Shown: positions 1 to 5,272 of the stretch, piece by piece
How positions within the stretch are numbered: the first letter of the stretch is position 1
Layout: each line of letters begins with the position of its first letter
Notes under the pieces: model-generated
Seen by the model: the letters and a program-made list of their open reading frames with translations, nothing else
Told to the model about the DNA's origin: nothing
Databases searched by the model: none
Assembly (NCBI GenBank): GCA_964452355.1
Contig: CAYVKV010000021.1
Span: 1-7,403, forward strand
Origin: UBA1450 sp964452355
GTDB lineage: Bacteria > Patescibacteriota > Microgenomatia > UBA1406 > GWC2-37-13
DNA: 7,403 bases
Reading direction: 5' to 3'
Made by a program: the position numbers and the translations under genes

Positions 1-50
1 CTCTGATCGAGGGTTAGGGGTTCATTAAGTGTCTACTAAATGGGGTACAC
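1..50. mobile_element. Possible right-end remnant of an IS3/IS481-type insertion sequence
   Basis: The 20-mer at 30-49, TGTCTACTAAATGGGGTACA, reads in reverse complement as TGTACCCCATTTAGTAGACA. This resembles the terminal repeats of IS3/IS150-like and related DDE elements, which often start TGTACTG-CCCC and end in a TAGACA-like block. Stop codons lie just before it in all three plus frames (TGA 4-6, TAG 15-17, TAA 26-28), as expected if a transposase gene ended here. No transposase sequence or second inverted repeat is inside the window, so the resemblance rests on memory of terminal motifs alone. It could be chance. Confidence 0.3.
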
Positions 51-245
51 ATCACCAAATGCAAAATTCAGAGAGTCGGCTTCTCGAAAAGCCCGATATA
101 AAGGACTAATTTTGTGGTTCAATGTACCAGAATTGTCCCAAGCTGGACTTGAGGCAAAGATTGAACCGAGAAGTACTTTTCATTTCACACAAGCTCTCCT
201 TTCCTTTGTTATTACGCCATGTTACATAATCATTTATTCAATATC

Positions 246-260
246 TGGTATAGTAATCGT
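246..260 (+). promoter_or_regulatory. Extended -10 promoter for the 261-962 gene (leaderless start)
   Basis: TATAGT at 249-254 is preceded by TGG (246-248), giving an extended -10 (TGn-TATAAT type), which fits the lack of a clear -35 box. Exactly six bases separate it from the ATG at 261, so the hexamer occupies -12 to -7 if transcription starts on the A of ATG. No Shine-Dalgarno motif is present. The promoter also decides the start: the ATG at 219 lies upstream of it. Confidence 0.6.
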
Positions 261-962
261 ATGAGTAGTAACGATAAAAGAAAATATTTCCTATTTGCTT
301 TCATAGTGGTATTGTTTCTCGTTTTTACCGCCGCAGGTCCTTACAAGAATCGAACTTTTCAGCTATTCGGACGGAGTCCATCCATAACCAAAAGCACAAC
401 AGAAGAAGCAGCTCTCCAAAAAGATCAATCCTCTTTTCCATTGTCTTTGCCGTCATTTTTTTCTGATGATGAAGATGATGGAGATCGAATGACAAATGAA
501 AACTGTGGTATTTCTTTCATACTTCCCGAGGGGTGGATGGTAACTGATTTGGAAGAAGGAAATAGATTTTGTTTGTATTACATCAAGAACCCAAATGTAC
601 GTGGTGGCACACTTGAGGTAGGAGTTCCTCGATTCACATACCCGAACGAAGAGGTTGAGTGGAATGAGCTTATTATGAAGATGAGGCAAAAATTTGAATT
701 GACACCAGGCTCTGTGAGCAATGCGGATGAAGTATTTACAATTGGAAGGACAGTATTTCCTCCTACAAACTCGGATGAGTTGACTGCGATTAGCGATCCA
801 ATGTATGTTTTTCGAAAAGGTCAAGCCGCATATTATATGCGATATGGATATCCTGATGATGACGGGCGGAATATGCTTGACGATATTGCATCAGTGATCT
901 CTTCGGTAACGTTTCCTCAATCCCCTTCATTTTACGAGGAGCCACTGCGAAGCAGCCCTTAG
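261..962 (+). CDS. Membrane-anchored exported protein of unknown function
   Basis: A 233-residue protein that I cannot assign to a named family. Residues 1-8 are polar and basic, followed by one hydrophobic segment at about 9-25 (FLFAFIVVLFLVFTAAG region). This suggests an N-terminal anchor or uncleaved signal with the rest outside the cytoplasm. Residues 27-80 form a low-complexity Ser/Thr-rich linker with an acidic cluster at 69-75 (DDEDDGD). A compact domain spans about 81-217; its opening (GISFILPEGW, 83-92) resembles the start of PsbP/Mog1-like domains of bacterial lipoproteins, a weak inference. C82 and C104 are the only cysteines and could form a disulfide outside the cell. No lipobox is seen. 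I start it at 261 rather than at the in-frame ATG at 219 because an extended -10 lies between them and the extra 14 residues are not signal-like. The TAG stop is followed by a protein-like run in the same frame (see findings). Confidence 0.8.
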   Translation: MSSNDKRKYFLFAFIVVLFLVFTAAGPYKNRTFQLFGRSPSITKSTTEEAALQKDQSSFPLSLPSFFSDDEDDGDRMTNENCGISFILPEGWMVTDLEEGNRFCLYYIKNPNVRGGTLEVGVPRFTYPNEEVEWNELIMKMRQKFELTPGSVSNADEVFTIGRTVFPPTNSDELTAISDPMYVFRKGQAAYYMRYGYPDDDGRNMLDDIASVISSVTFPQSPSFYEEPLRSSP

Positions 963-1125
963 AGCTTCTTCTATTTGAGAGCTCACAATGAGTTAAAACT
1001 TGAGCCAGCACAACGACTTCGATTGCGAGATAAAGCACATTCAATTCTTGAATATGAAAGAGGATTGAGTCAGAAAGAAAGGTAGAGATACTATACAATT
1101 CAACGAGATTAGAACTGTTTGAAAG
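963..1125. other. Gene-poor stretch, start of the 963-1263 gap
   Basis: There is no confident gene. The frame that continues past the TAG at 960-962 stays open for 40 codons to the TAG at 1083-1085 and encodes a charged, helix-like peptide without an ATG. A weak promoter-like pair, TTGAGT (1065-1070) and TACTAT (1089-1094) with an 18-nt spacer, could serve the small frame at 1126. GAGCT (962-966) and AGCTC (980-984) could pair, but no T-run follows, so I do not call a terminator. Confidence 0.4.
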
Positions 1126-1251
1126 GTGAATATATTTATAGATTTTTGGCCAAATTTACACAGTTGGTTTGATGTTATTGCAATTATGGGGGTTGTTGGA
1201 ATTATTTATATCGCATTCATAGTTTTGGAAAGAAGGAATTCTCCGAGTTAA
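1126..1251 (+). CDS. Possible 41-residue single-span membrane protein
   Basis: The frame begins GTG at 1126 and ends TAA at 1249-1251. The product has a short aromatic-rich N-terminus (NIFIDFWPNLHSWFD), one hydrophobic helix at about residues 17-34 (IAIMGVVGIIYIAFIVL within it) and a short basic/polar tail (ERRNSPS). A helix with positive residues just after it is typical of small bacterial membrane proteins. Against it: the start is GTG, not ATG as in all the neighbours; no -10 box lies six bases upstream; and an in-frame TGA at 1120-1122 leaves no longer start. The GAAAG before the GTG is too close for a normal ribosome site. Function is unknown. Confidence 0.35.
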   Translation: MNIFIDFWPNLHSWFDVIAIMGVVGIIYIAFIVLERRNSPS

Positions 1252-1279
1252 AATCCAACTTTTGTGATTTATGACCTTT

Positions 1280-1314
1280 TTGCAGTACAGGTTTGTAAGG
1301 TATATACTTATATT
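1280..1314 (+). promoter_or_regulatory. -35/-10 promoter for the 1315-1854 gene (leaderless start)
   Basis: TTGCAG (1280-1285), a 17-nt spacer, TATACT (1303-1308), then six bases to the ATG at 1315. Both boxes and the spacer match the housekeeping sigma consensus well. The distance places the transcription start on the A of ATG. This selects 1315 over the in-frame ATG at 1264, which lies upstream of the promoter. Confidence 0.7.
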
Positions 1315-1854
1315 ATGTCAAAGAATCGGGTCGACATACCTCCCCAAGAAATACATGGATCAATTGCATTTACTGCAAACGAGGCAAATACGCGCGATGT
1401 TCCAGAAATAAAAGCAGTCACACAAGATAAAGATGTAAGTAATAAAGCCTTAAAACAACTGGATAATTTAGCACATGTGTCTAAACAAGTAATTTTAGCG
1501 ATCAAAACTGTTTTTCCTTTCGATTTTTTTCAAGATGAGCTTTTTGTAGATGTGACAAAAGTAAGTATTCACATACATTATTTTTTTTATTCAAAAGAGG
1601 TAAGAAGTGTCGAATTCAAAGATATATTTAATATCATTGTCCAACATGGTGTATTTTTCGCGTCACTTGAAATTGTTGATAAATTTTTTTCAGCACATCC
1701 TTTAGTCATTCGATATTTGTGGAAAAAAGATGCAATAAGAGCAAGGCGTATTATCCAAGGTATGATCATTGCGCAAAAGCAGAATATTGATATTCGTGCA
1801 ATACCTCCCAATGAACTAGTTCGTAAGCTTGAGACGATCGGTGAATCACGATAA
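1315..1854 (+). CDS. Soluble hypothetical protein, possible PH-like fold
   Basis: A 179-residue protein without a signal peptide or clear membrane helix. Residues 1-45 are polar and probably disordered. Residues 46-66 look helical. The core starts with a hydrophobic/aromatic block at 67-77 (FPFDFFQDELF), followed by alternating hydrophobic strands at about 78-121 with an FKDI element (101-104) resembling the pattern of bacterial PH-like domains. A basic helix (KKDAIRARRIIQG, 137-149) and a final helix (PNELVRKLETIG) close the protein. The general shape, an FPFDFF block followed by a C-terminal RIIQG helix, matches hypothetical proteins I associate with Patescibacteria, but I cannot name a family. 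It is convergent with the Gre-factor gene across a 31-nt gap. It has no cysteines. Function is not known. Confidence 0.82.
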   Translation: MSKNRVDIPPQEIHGSIAFTANEANTRDVPEIKAVTQDKDVSNKALKQLDNLAHVSKQVILAIKTVFPFDFFQDELFVDVTKVSIHIHYFFYSKEVRSVEFKDIFNIIVQHGVFFASLEIVDKFFSAHPLVIRYLWKKDAIRARRIIQGMIIAQKQNIDIRAIPPNELVRKLETIGESR

Positions 1855-1885
1855 TACTATGAAGAGTGGTAGGGAAAGCTTGATA

Positions 1886-2356
1886 TTATTTCAGAATCGT
1901 GGAAATTTTAAGCACTTCATATTCGATTTCTCTATCCTCAAGTTGGATCTTCACGATTTGTCCGATTTTTTTCCCGATCAAAGCGCTTCCCACCGGGGAT
2001 TTGTATGATACTTTCATTTTGGATGGATCTGCTTCATGAAGTCCAACGATATGCATCGTAAACTCATGATCATTAACATTCACGAGAACATGAGATCCGA
2101 TCTCAACATACTCGGTTTGTGATGGGATAGCTACTTTTGTGTGATCGATGACTTTTTTGAGGAATCGGATTCTGCTATCGGTTGATCTCAGCTTTCTTTT
2201 TGCGTTCGTATATGCAGCATTTTCAGATCGATCTCCCATATCCGCAGCTTGGGTAAGCTTTTTCACGTACTCAGGACGTTGCGCTTTCAAATCTTCGTAC
2301 TCATTTGAGATGGCGTCAAAACCATCTTGTGTCATGTAAGTAAATGTTCGTGTCAT
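1886..2356 (-). CDS. greA: Transcription elongation (transcript cleavage) factor, GreA/GreB family
   Basis: The product has 156 residues, the usual Gre length. Gre factors insert a coiled coil into the RNA polymerase secondary channel and stimulate cleavage of backtracked RNA. The N-terminal coiled coil spans about residues 9-76. Its tip carries the conserved MGDRSENAAY (40-49) with the catalytic acidic pair D42 and E45. The C-terminal FKBP-like domain has SPVGSALIGK (120-129) and ends in a strand-rich tail. The tip and following arm (GDRSENA, then LRSTDSRIRFL at 56-66) match GreB more closely, while the C-terminal part (HEAD, SPxGxALIGK) looks like GreA. The symbol is therefore a family label. 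The minus-strand ATG at 2354-2356 lies 10 nt after a good -10 box, predicting a leader of only about 4 nt. Confidence 0.95.
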   Translation of the reverse strand: MTRTFTYMTQDGFDAISNEYEDLKAQRPEYVKKLTQAADMGDRSENAAYTNAKRKLRSTDSRIRFLKKVIDHTKVAIPSQTEYVEIGSHVLVNVNDHEFTMHIVGLHEADPSKMKVSYKSPVGSALIGKKIGQIVKIQLEDREIEYEVLKISTILK

Positions 2357-2366
2357 AGATTACTTG

Positions 2367-2395
2367 ATTATATGTTGAAATATGTATTTCTACAA
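2367..2395 (-). promoter_or_regulatory. -35/-10 promoter for the Gre factor
   Basis: Read on the minus strand: TTGTAG (2395-2390), a 17-nt spacer, TATAAT (2372-2367). The -10 is a perfect consensus, while the -35 matches only in TTG. Ten bases separate the -10 from the ATG, so the predicted leader is about 3-4 nt, slightly longer than for the neighbours. No ribosome binding site fits in it. Confidence 0.6.
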
Positions 2396-2435
2396 CGAAT
2401 AAGATGACGTTTGTTCCTGCTATTTTATCGTTATT

Positions 2436-2455
2436 TGGTATAAAATATATATAAA
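2436..2455 (+). promoter_or_regulatory. Extended -10 promoter for the ICMT-like gene
   Basis: TGG (2436-2438) precedes TATAAA/TATAAAAT (2439-2446), an extended -10 type. The following bases are all A/T, so the exact register is ambiguous: TATAAA leaves 11 nt to the ATG, TAAAAT (2441-2446) leaves 9, and TATATA (2446-2451) leaves 4. In every register the leader is zero to about five bases. No convincing -35 box and no Shine-Dalgarno motif are visible. Confidence 0.5.
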
Positions 2456-3013
2456 ATGATTTTACTCACCGCATATATCATATTTATTTCAGACAACATT
2501 CTTCGTGAAGTGATTCGATACAAAAATAAAGCGCCCGTATTTAATAACGGATCTCATGATAGATACAGTTCCTATTTAACTGCGTTATTTATTTATATTG
2601 TAGCACTTCTTCCACTCCTTCCATTTTCTGAAGAGGGTCAGGTAATAAATACGTATCTTCGCATTTTTGGATTGTTGATCTCATTTGCGGGATTGATAAT
2701 ACATCTGTATTCACTTAAAAGCTTGGGTAAATATTACACGGGCATGCTGAAAGTCAGTACCGAACAATATATAGTTAAAAAAGGATTATACAAATGGATT
2801 CGGCATCCGGGATATCTTGGCATGATGCTTCTGAGTATTGGATTTAGTATAGCCATTGGTCATATATTTATAGTTCTTTTAACAAGTAGTTTATATATTT
2901 TGATTTACGGATATAGGATGTATGTTGAAGAGAAAATGTTGACCGATCATTTTGGAGTAGAATATATAAAATATATGAAACAAACAAAAAGACTTATTCC
3001 ATTTCTTTTCTAG
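2456..3013 (+). CDS. Isoprenylcysteine carboxyl methyltransferase (ICMT)-like membrane methyltransferase
   Basis: A 185-residue integral membrane protein of the ICMT/PEMT-like superfamily, whose members use S-adenosylmethionine to methylate small or lipid-linked substrates at the membrane. Hydrophobic segments lie at about 2-16, 40-57, 67-88 and 121-152. The C-terminal signature is clear: KKGLYKWIRHPGYLG (108-122) with R116-H117-P118, then R154 and E158-E159 (YRMYVEEKML), FGVEYIKYM (166-174) and the terminal TKRLIP (177-182). In structurally known relatives these conserved residues line the SAM pocket. Bacteria lack prenylated CaaX proteins, so the substrate here is unknown and may be a lipid or small molecule. 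The gene is divergent from the Gre factor across 99 nt, and the downstream gene has its own promoter. Confidence 0.9.
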   Translation: MILLTAYIIFISDNILREVIRYKNKAPVFNNGSHDRYSSYLTALFIYIVALLPLLPFSEEGQVINTYLRIFGLLISFAGLIIHLYSLKSLGKYYTGMLKVSTEQYIVKKGLYKWIRHPGYLGMMLLSIGFSIAIGHIFIVLLTSSLYILIYGYRMYVEEKMLTDHFGVEYIKYMKQTKRLIPFLF

Positions 3014-3081
3014 CATTCAAGTTTTCAATAGTCTATAGAAGCTGACACAATAATCTTTACGTAATTACTTAACATCATATA

Positions 3082-3116
3082 TTGCTTTTTTACCATTATT
3101 CATTTACAATAATTAA
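3082..3116 (+). promoter_or_regulatory. -35/-10 promoter for the zinc-ribbon gene (leaderless start)
   Basis: TTGCTT (3082-3087), a 17-nt spacer, TACAAT (3105-3110), then exactly six bases (AATTAA) to the ATG at 3117. This is one of the best promoter matches in the window. Its geometry puts +1 on the A of ATG. The rest of the 3014-3116 gap holds no hairpin with a T-run. Confidence 0.7.
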
Positions 3117-3668
3117 ATGTCAAAAACTGATATACCTACTAACCCAGATAAAGAAGTTTGTCCAAAGTGTGGATCTGCCTTAAGTCCCGTTGAAGAAACG
3201 CCGAATGGAAAGCAACTTCAGCGTTGTTCAACAGGATCTTGGAATGCAGAAGAGAAAAAAGTTGAAGGTTGCGAATATGTGAAATGGATTCAGCCGGAAC
3301 CAGAAGTACTTGATGAAAAGTGTCCAAAGTGTGGAGAGCCACTTGTGATGGCAACGACACGATTTGGCAAGAAGCTCAAAAAATGTAGCACCGGTGGTTG
3401 GGATCGAGAAAAGAAAGAAGCAACCGGCTGTGACTATATCCAATGGTTGACAGGAATCAAAGAAGAACTCGATGAAAAGTGTCCTGATTGTGGAGAAAAA
3501 CTGGTATTGATGACGACCAATCGGGGCAAAAAACTCAAAAAATGTAGCACCAGTGGTTGGGATCGAGAAAAGAAAGAAGCGACGGGATGCAAATATGTCG
3601 AATGGGTCAATGATCGCGGACCTGCAAAATCAAATGGAGATGATAAATTCCCTGATCATGAAATCTAA
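3117..3668 (+). CDS. Stand-alone protein of three tandem topoisomerase-like zinc ribbons
   Basis: A 183-residue protein made almost entirely of three zinc-ribbon repeats. The four presumed zinc ligands are C15/C18/C37/C52, C69/C72/C90/C105 and C122/C125/C143/C158. The pattern is CPxCG-x-x-L ... GKxLxxCSTxxW ... GCxYxxW. CPxCG and the G-x-x-x-x-C element resemble the C4 zinc ribbons at the C-terminus of bacterial topoisomerase I, which bind single-stranded DNA. Here, however, 14 residues rather than a few separate the third and fourth cysteines, and the insert carries a conserved W and charged residues (WDREKKEATG). No topoisomerase domain is attached. DNA or RNA binding is an inference. Repeats 2 and 3 are nearly identical, while repeat 1 has diverged. 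The tail (164-183) is polar. The gene converges on rsmI with 11 nt between the stops. Confidence 0.9.
   Translation: MSKTDIPTNPDKEVCPKCGSALSPVEETPNGKQLQRCSTGSWNAEEKKVEGCEYVKWIQPEPEVLDEKCPKCGEPLVMATTRFGKKLKKCSTGGWDREKKEATGCDYIQWLTGIKEELDEKCPDCGEKLVLMTTNRGKKLKKCSTSGWDREKKEATGCKYVEWVNDRGPAKSNGDDKFPDHEI
3159..3605 (+). repeat. Intragenic tandem triplication of a 53-54 codon zinc-ribbon unit
   Basis: The units start at codons 15, 69 and 122, i.e. periods of 54 and 53 codons. The second and third units are offset by exactly 159 nt. Within them 3375-3421 and 3534-3580 match at 46 of 47 bases, with one change (G at 3393, A at 3552). Synonymous sites are identical across that block, so the copies look recently duplicated or homogenised. 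The first unit has diverged in DNA and protein. Confidence 0.9.
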
Positions 3669-3679
3669 TCCCTTCGAGC

Positions 3680-4384
3680 TCATGGAGATGGGCCGATGAT
3701 GAGAGTGATTTCTCCCTTCATTTCTGCCGTTTGAAGTTCGCTTGCCGTGCCTCGGTGAATTTCTTCGAATTTTTTAGTAAGCTCCCGTGCAATTACGAGC
3801 TGATGAAGAGGTAATATCTTCTCAATACATTCGAGCGTTTCATGTATCCGAAGAGGCGATTCAAATGCAACAAATACCGTTTCAGGAACTATTTCTTGGA
3901 TAGAGATTATTTTTTCAATGAGTTTCTGAAGCTTTCTTCCCTTCTTTGGAAGAAATCCAAGAAACATGAACTGATCGCTTTTAAATCCTGCATAAATAAG
4001 TGCTGTGGTGACTGCTGATGGACCGGGAATGACGGTCAACGGAAAACCCTTCTGAATACATGCCTTAATCAAAAGATATCCGGGATCAGATATGAGTGGC
4101 ATGCCGGCTTCAGAGATGAGACTAACGGTATTTTCACGCTCAAGCCATTTCATGATAAGGGGAAGCTTTTGCATCTCGACATCTTTATAGTACGATTCAA
4201 TTTTAGGAGTTTTTAAAGACGTGCTTGGCAAGTCAAGCTTCATCATTTCTTTGGCACGATCAATAAGATTCTTGGCAGTCCTCGTATCTTCAACAAGGAT
4301 CATATCAGAGGATGTCAGAATTTTTGCTTGACGATATGACAAATCATCAAGGTTTCCAATGGGAGTTGCGACGACATTTAGCAT
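3680..4384 (-). CDS. rsmI: 16S rRNA (cytidine-1402-2'-O)-methyltransferase RsmI
   Basis: A SAM-dependent tetrapyrrole-methylase-fold enzyme that methylates the 2'-OH of C1402 in the ribosomal P site. The N-terminal TPIGNLDDLS (7-16), EDTRTAKNLI (32-41), SEAGMPLISDPGY (91-103) and VIPGPSAVTTAL (118-129) are the family motifs. FLGFLPKKGRK (141-151), FESPLRI (174-180) and ARELTKKFEEIHRG (199-212) complete the catalytic domain. The third motif is usually SDAGTPGISDPG, so D-to-E, T-to-M and G-to-L changes are visible here. At 234 residues it lacks the C-terminal extension of the roughly 280-residue enterobacterial protein and ends just after the core (ITLIIGPSP). It lies 13 nt downstream of the 4398-5252 gene on the same strand but has its own -10 box. 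Confidence 0.96.
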   Translation of the reverse strand: MLNVVATPIGNLDDLSYRQAKILTSSDMILVEDTRTAKNLIDRAKEMMKLDLPSTSLKTPKIESYYKDVEMQKLPLIMKWLERENTVSLISEAGMPLISDPGYLLIKACIQKGFPLTVIPGPSAVTTALIYAGFKSDQFMFLGFLPKKGRKLQKLIEKIISIQEIVPETVFVAFESPLRIHETLECIEKILPLHQLVIARELTKKFEEIHRGTASELQTAEMKGEITLIIGPSP

Positions 4385-4389
4385 GCTCT

Positions 4390-4395
4390 ATTATA
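4390..4395 (-). promoter_or_regulatory. -10 box for rsmI inside the 13-nt gap
   Basis: On the minus strand a perfect TATAAT runs 4395 to 4390, five bases before the ATG (4384-4382) and starting two bases after the upstream gene's TGA (4400-4398). Any -35 contact must fall inside the upstream coding sequence. The spacing implies a leaderless rsmI transcript despite the operon-like arrangement. Confidence 0.6.
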
Positions 4396-4397
4396 GT

Positions 4398-5252
4398 TCA
4401 TTTTTTCTCCCAACGTCCATAGATCCCTGTGGAGAGCAGTCTTTTTCCATACGATTCTTCTAAAGTAAGCTCTCCGTACGAGACGTTACCACTTTTGTCT
4501 TCCATAAGATCGCCGATGATATTTCCCAGCATGATGCTAGAGGCTGATATTGCATATGCATTGATCAAAAGAAAAAGCGGTGTATCAGATAATAATGTCT
4601 TTGTTAAAGAAAGCAACAGCGGCATCTGTTTGAAAAAATCCCAGGATTCTCCCTTTGGACCGTGTCCGTAAACGGGTGGATCCATGATGATCGCATCGTA
4701 TTTTTTATTTCTATTCACTTCACGTTTTAAAAATTTGATCACATCGTCGAGTATCCAACGGATAGCATCAGGAGGAAGTTCGGAAGCGATCATATTATCA
4801 TGAGCCCAGGAAATCGAAGGCTTTGAAGCATCAACGTGGGTCACGTGACCACCGGCTTTTGCTGCCGCTACTGATGCAATACCCGTATATCCAAAGAGAT
4901 TCAGAACCTGTGGCTTTTCCGTACTTTGAGAAATAGTGCGCGTAATCCAATCCCACATCACCGCCTGCTCGGGAAAAATGCCGGTGTGTTTGAATGGAGT
5001 AAGGCGTGCATAAAATTTGAGATCTTGATACTGCAATAGCCACGTTGCGGGCATTTTTGTACGATATTCCCATCTTCCCTCGTGGAACGTGGCGTTCACT
5101 TTTTCCCACTCAGATTTGGGTGCGTGTGGTTCCCAGAGAACCTGCGGATCGGGGCGTGAAATACGATATAATCCGTACCGTTCAAGACGCATGCCATCGC
5201 CTGAATCAATCAGTTCATAATCAGAAAACGCTTTTTGCACAAGATTGTCCAT
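4398..5252 (-). CDS. Class I SAM-dependent methyltransferase, RlmI/RlmK-like (COG1092 type), probably RNA
   Basis: A 284-residue Rossmann-fold methyltransferase. An N-terminal strand-rich domain (about 10-85) is followed by FKHTGIFPEQAVMWDWI (87-103), a stretch typical of this family. SAM-binding motif I is VLNLFGYTGIASVAAAKAGG (116-135), with D141 (HVDAS) as the ribose-binding acid. Motif IV is DAIIMDPPVYGHG (186-198). RlmI and RlmK relatives methylate 23S rRNA bases and carry a PUA domain, which this protein lacks; the exact substrate is unknown. The reading frame stays open to an ATG at 5327, but that start would overlap uvrB by 55 nt. The ATG at 5252 begins MDNLVQKAF, lies exactly six bases after a perfect -10, and gives a natural N-terminus. 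The two genes are therefore divergent with a 20-nt gap. Confidence 0.9.
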   Translation of the reverse strand: MDNLVQKAFSDYELIDSGDGMRLERYGLYRISRPDPQVLWEPHAPKSEWEKVNATFHEGRWEYRTKMPATWLLQYQDLKFYARLTPFKHTGIFPEQAVMWDWITRTISQSTEKPQVLNLFGYTGIASVAAAKAGGHVTHVDASKPSISWAHDNMIASELPPDAIRWILDDVIKFLKREVNRNKKYDAIIMDPPVYGHGPKGESWDFFKQMPLLLSLTKTLLSDTPLFLLINAYAISASSIMLGNIIGDLMEDKSGNVSYGELTLEESYGKRLLSTGIYGRWEKK

Positions 5253-5272
5253 AAACCAATTATAATATACGG
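5253..5272. promoter_or_regulatory. Symmetric bidirectional -10 element shared by the methyltransferase gene and uvrB
   Basis: The perfect palindrome ATTATAAT at 5259-5266 contains TATAAT on the plus strand (5261-5266) and TATAAT on the minus strand (5264-5259). Exactly six bases follow on each side before an ATG: 5267-5272 to uvrB at 5273, and 5258-5253 to the minus-strand gene at 5252. No convincing -35 box or TGn extension is visible for either direction, and any -35 contact would fall in the other gene's coding region. Confidence 0.7.

Noticed and set aside
76..96. Hairpin with TCGG-CTT pairing to AAG-CCGA around a small loop, one bulge
   Set aside because: The stem is short and interrupted and is not followed by a T-run, so I do not call it a terminator.
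219..260. Longer start for the exported protein (ATG at 219)
   Set aside because: The extended -10 at 246-254 lies inside this extension, and the extra residues do not improve the signal-anchor.
40..264. A 74-codon plus-strand frame starting inside the IS-like end
   Set aside because: It has no promoter or ribosome site before its ATG, shows no recognisable protein pattern, and runs through the promoter and start of the gene at 261.
790..1098. Minus-strand 102-codon frame across the end of the exported-protein gene
   Set aside because: It largely mirrors the plus-strand gene, has no -10 near its ATG, and its product shows no domain pattern.
1264..1314. Longer start for the 179-residue protein (ATG at 1264)
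   Set aside because: Both promoter boxes (1280-1308) would lie within the coding region, whereas the ATG at 1315 follows the -10 by six bases.
1846..1902. CACGAT and ATCGTG flanking the convergent gap, as a possible terminator
   Set aside because: A six-base stem with a loop of about 45 nt and no T-run is too weak. The gap probably has no intrinsic terminator.
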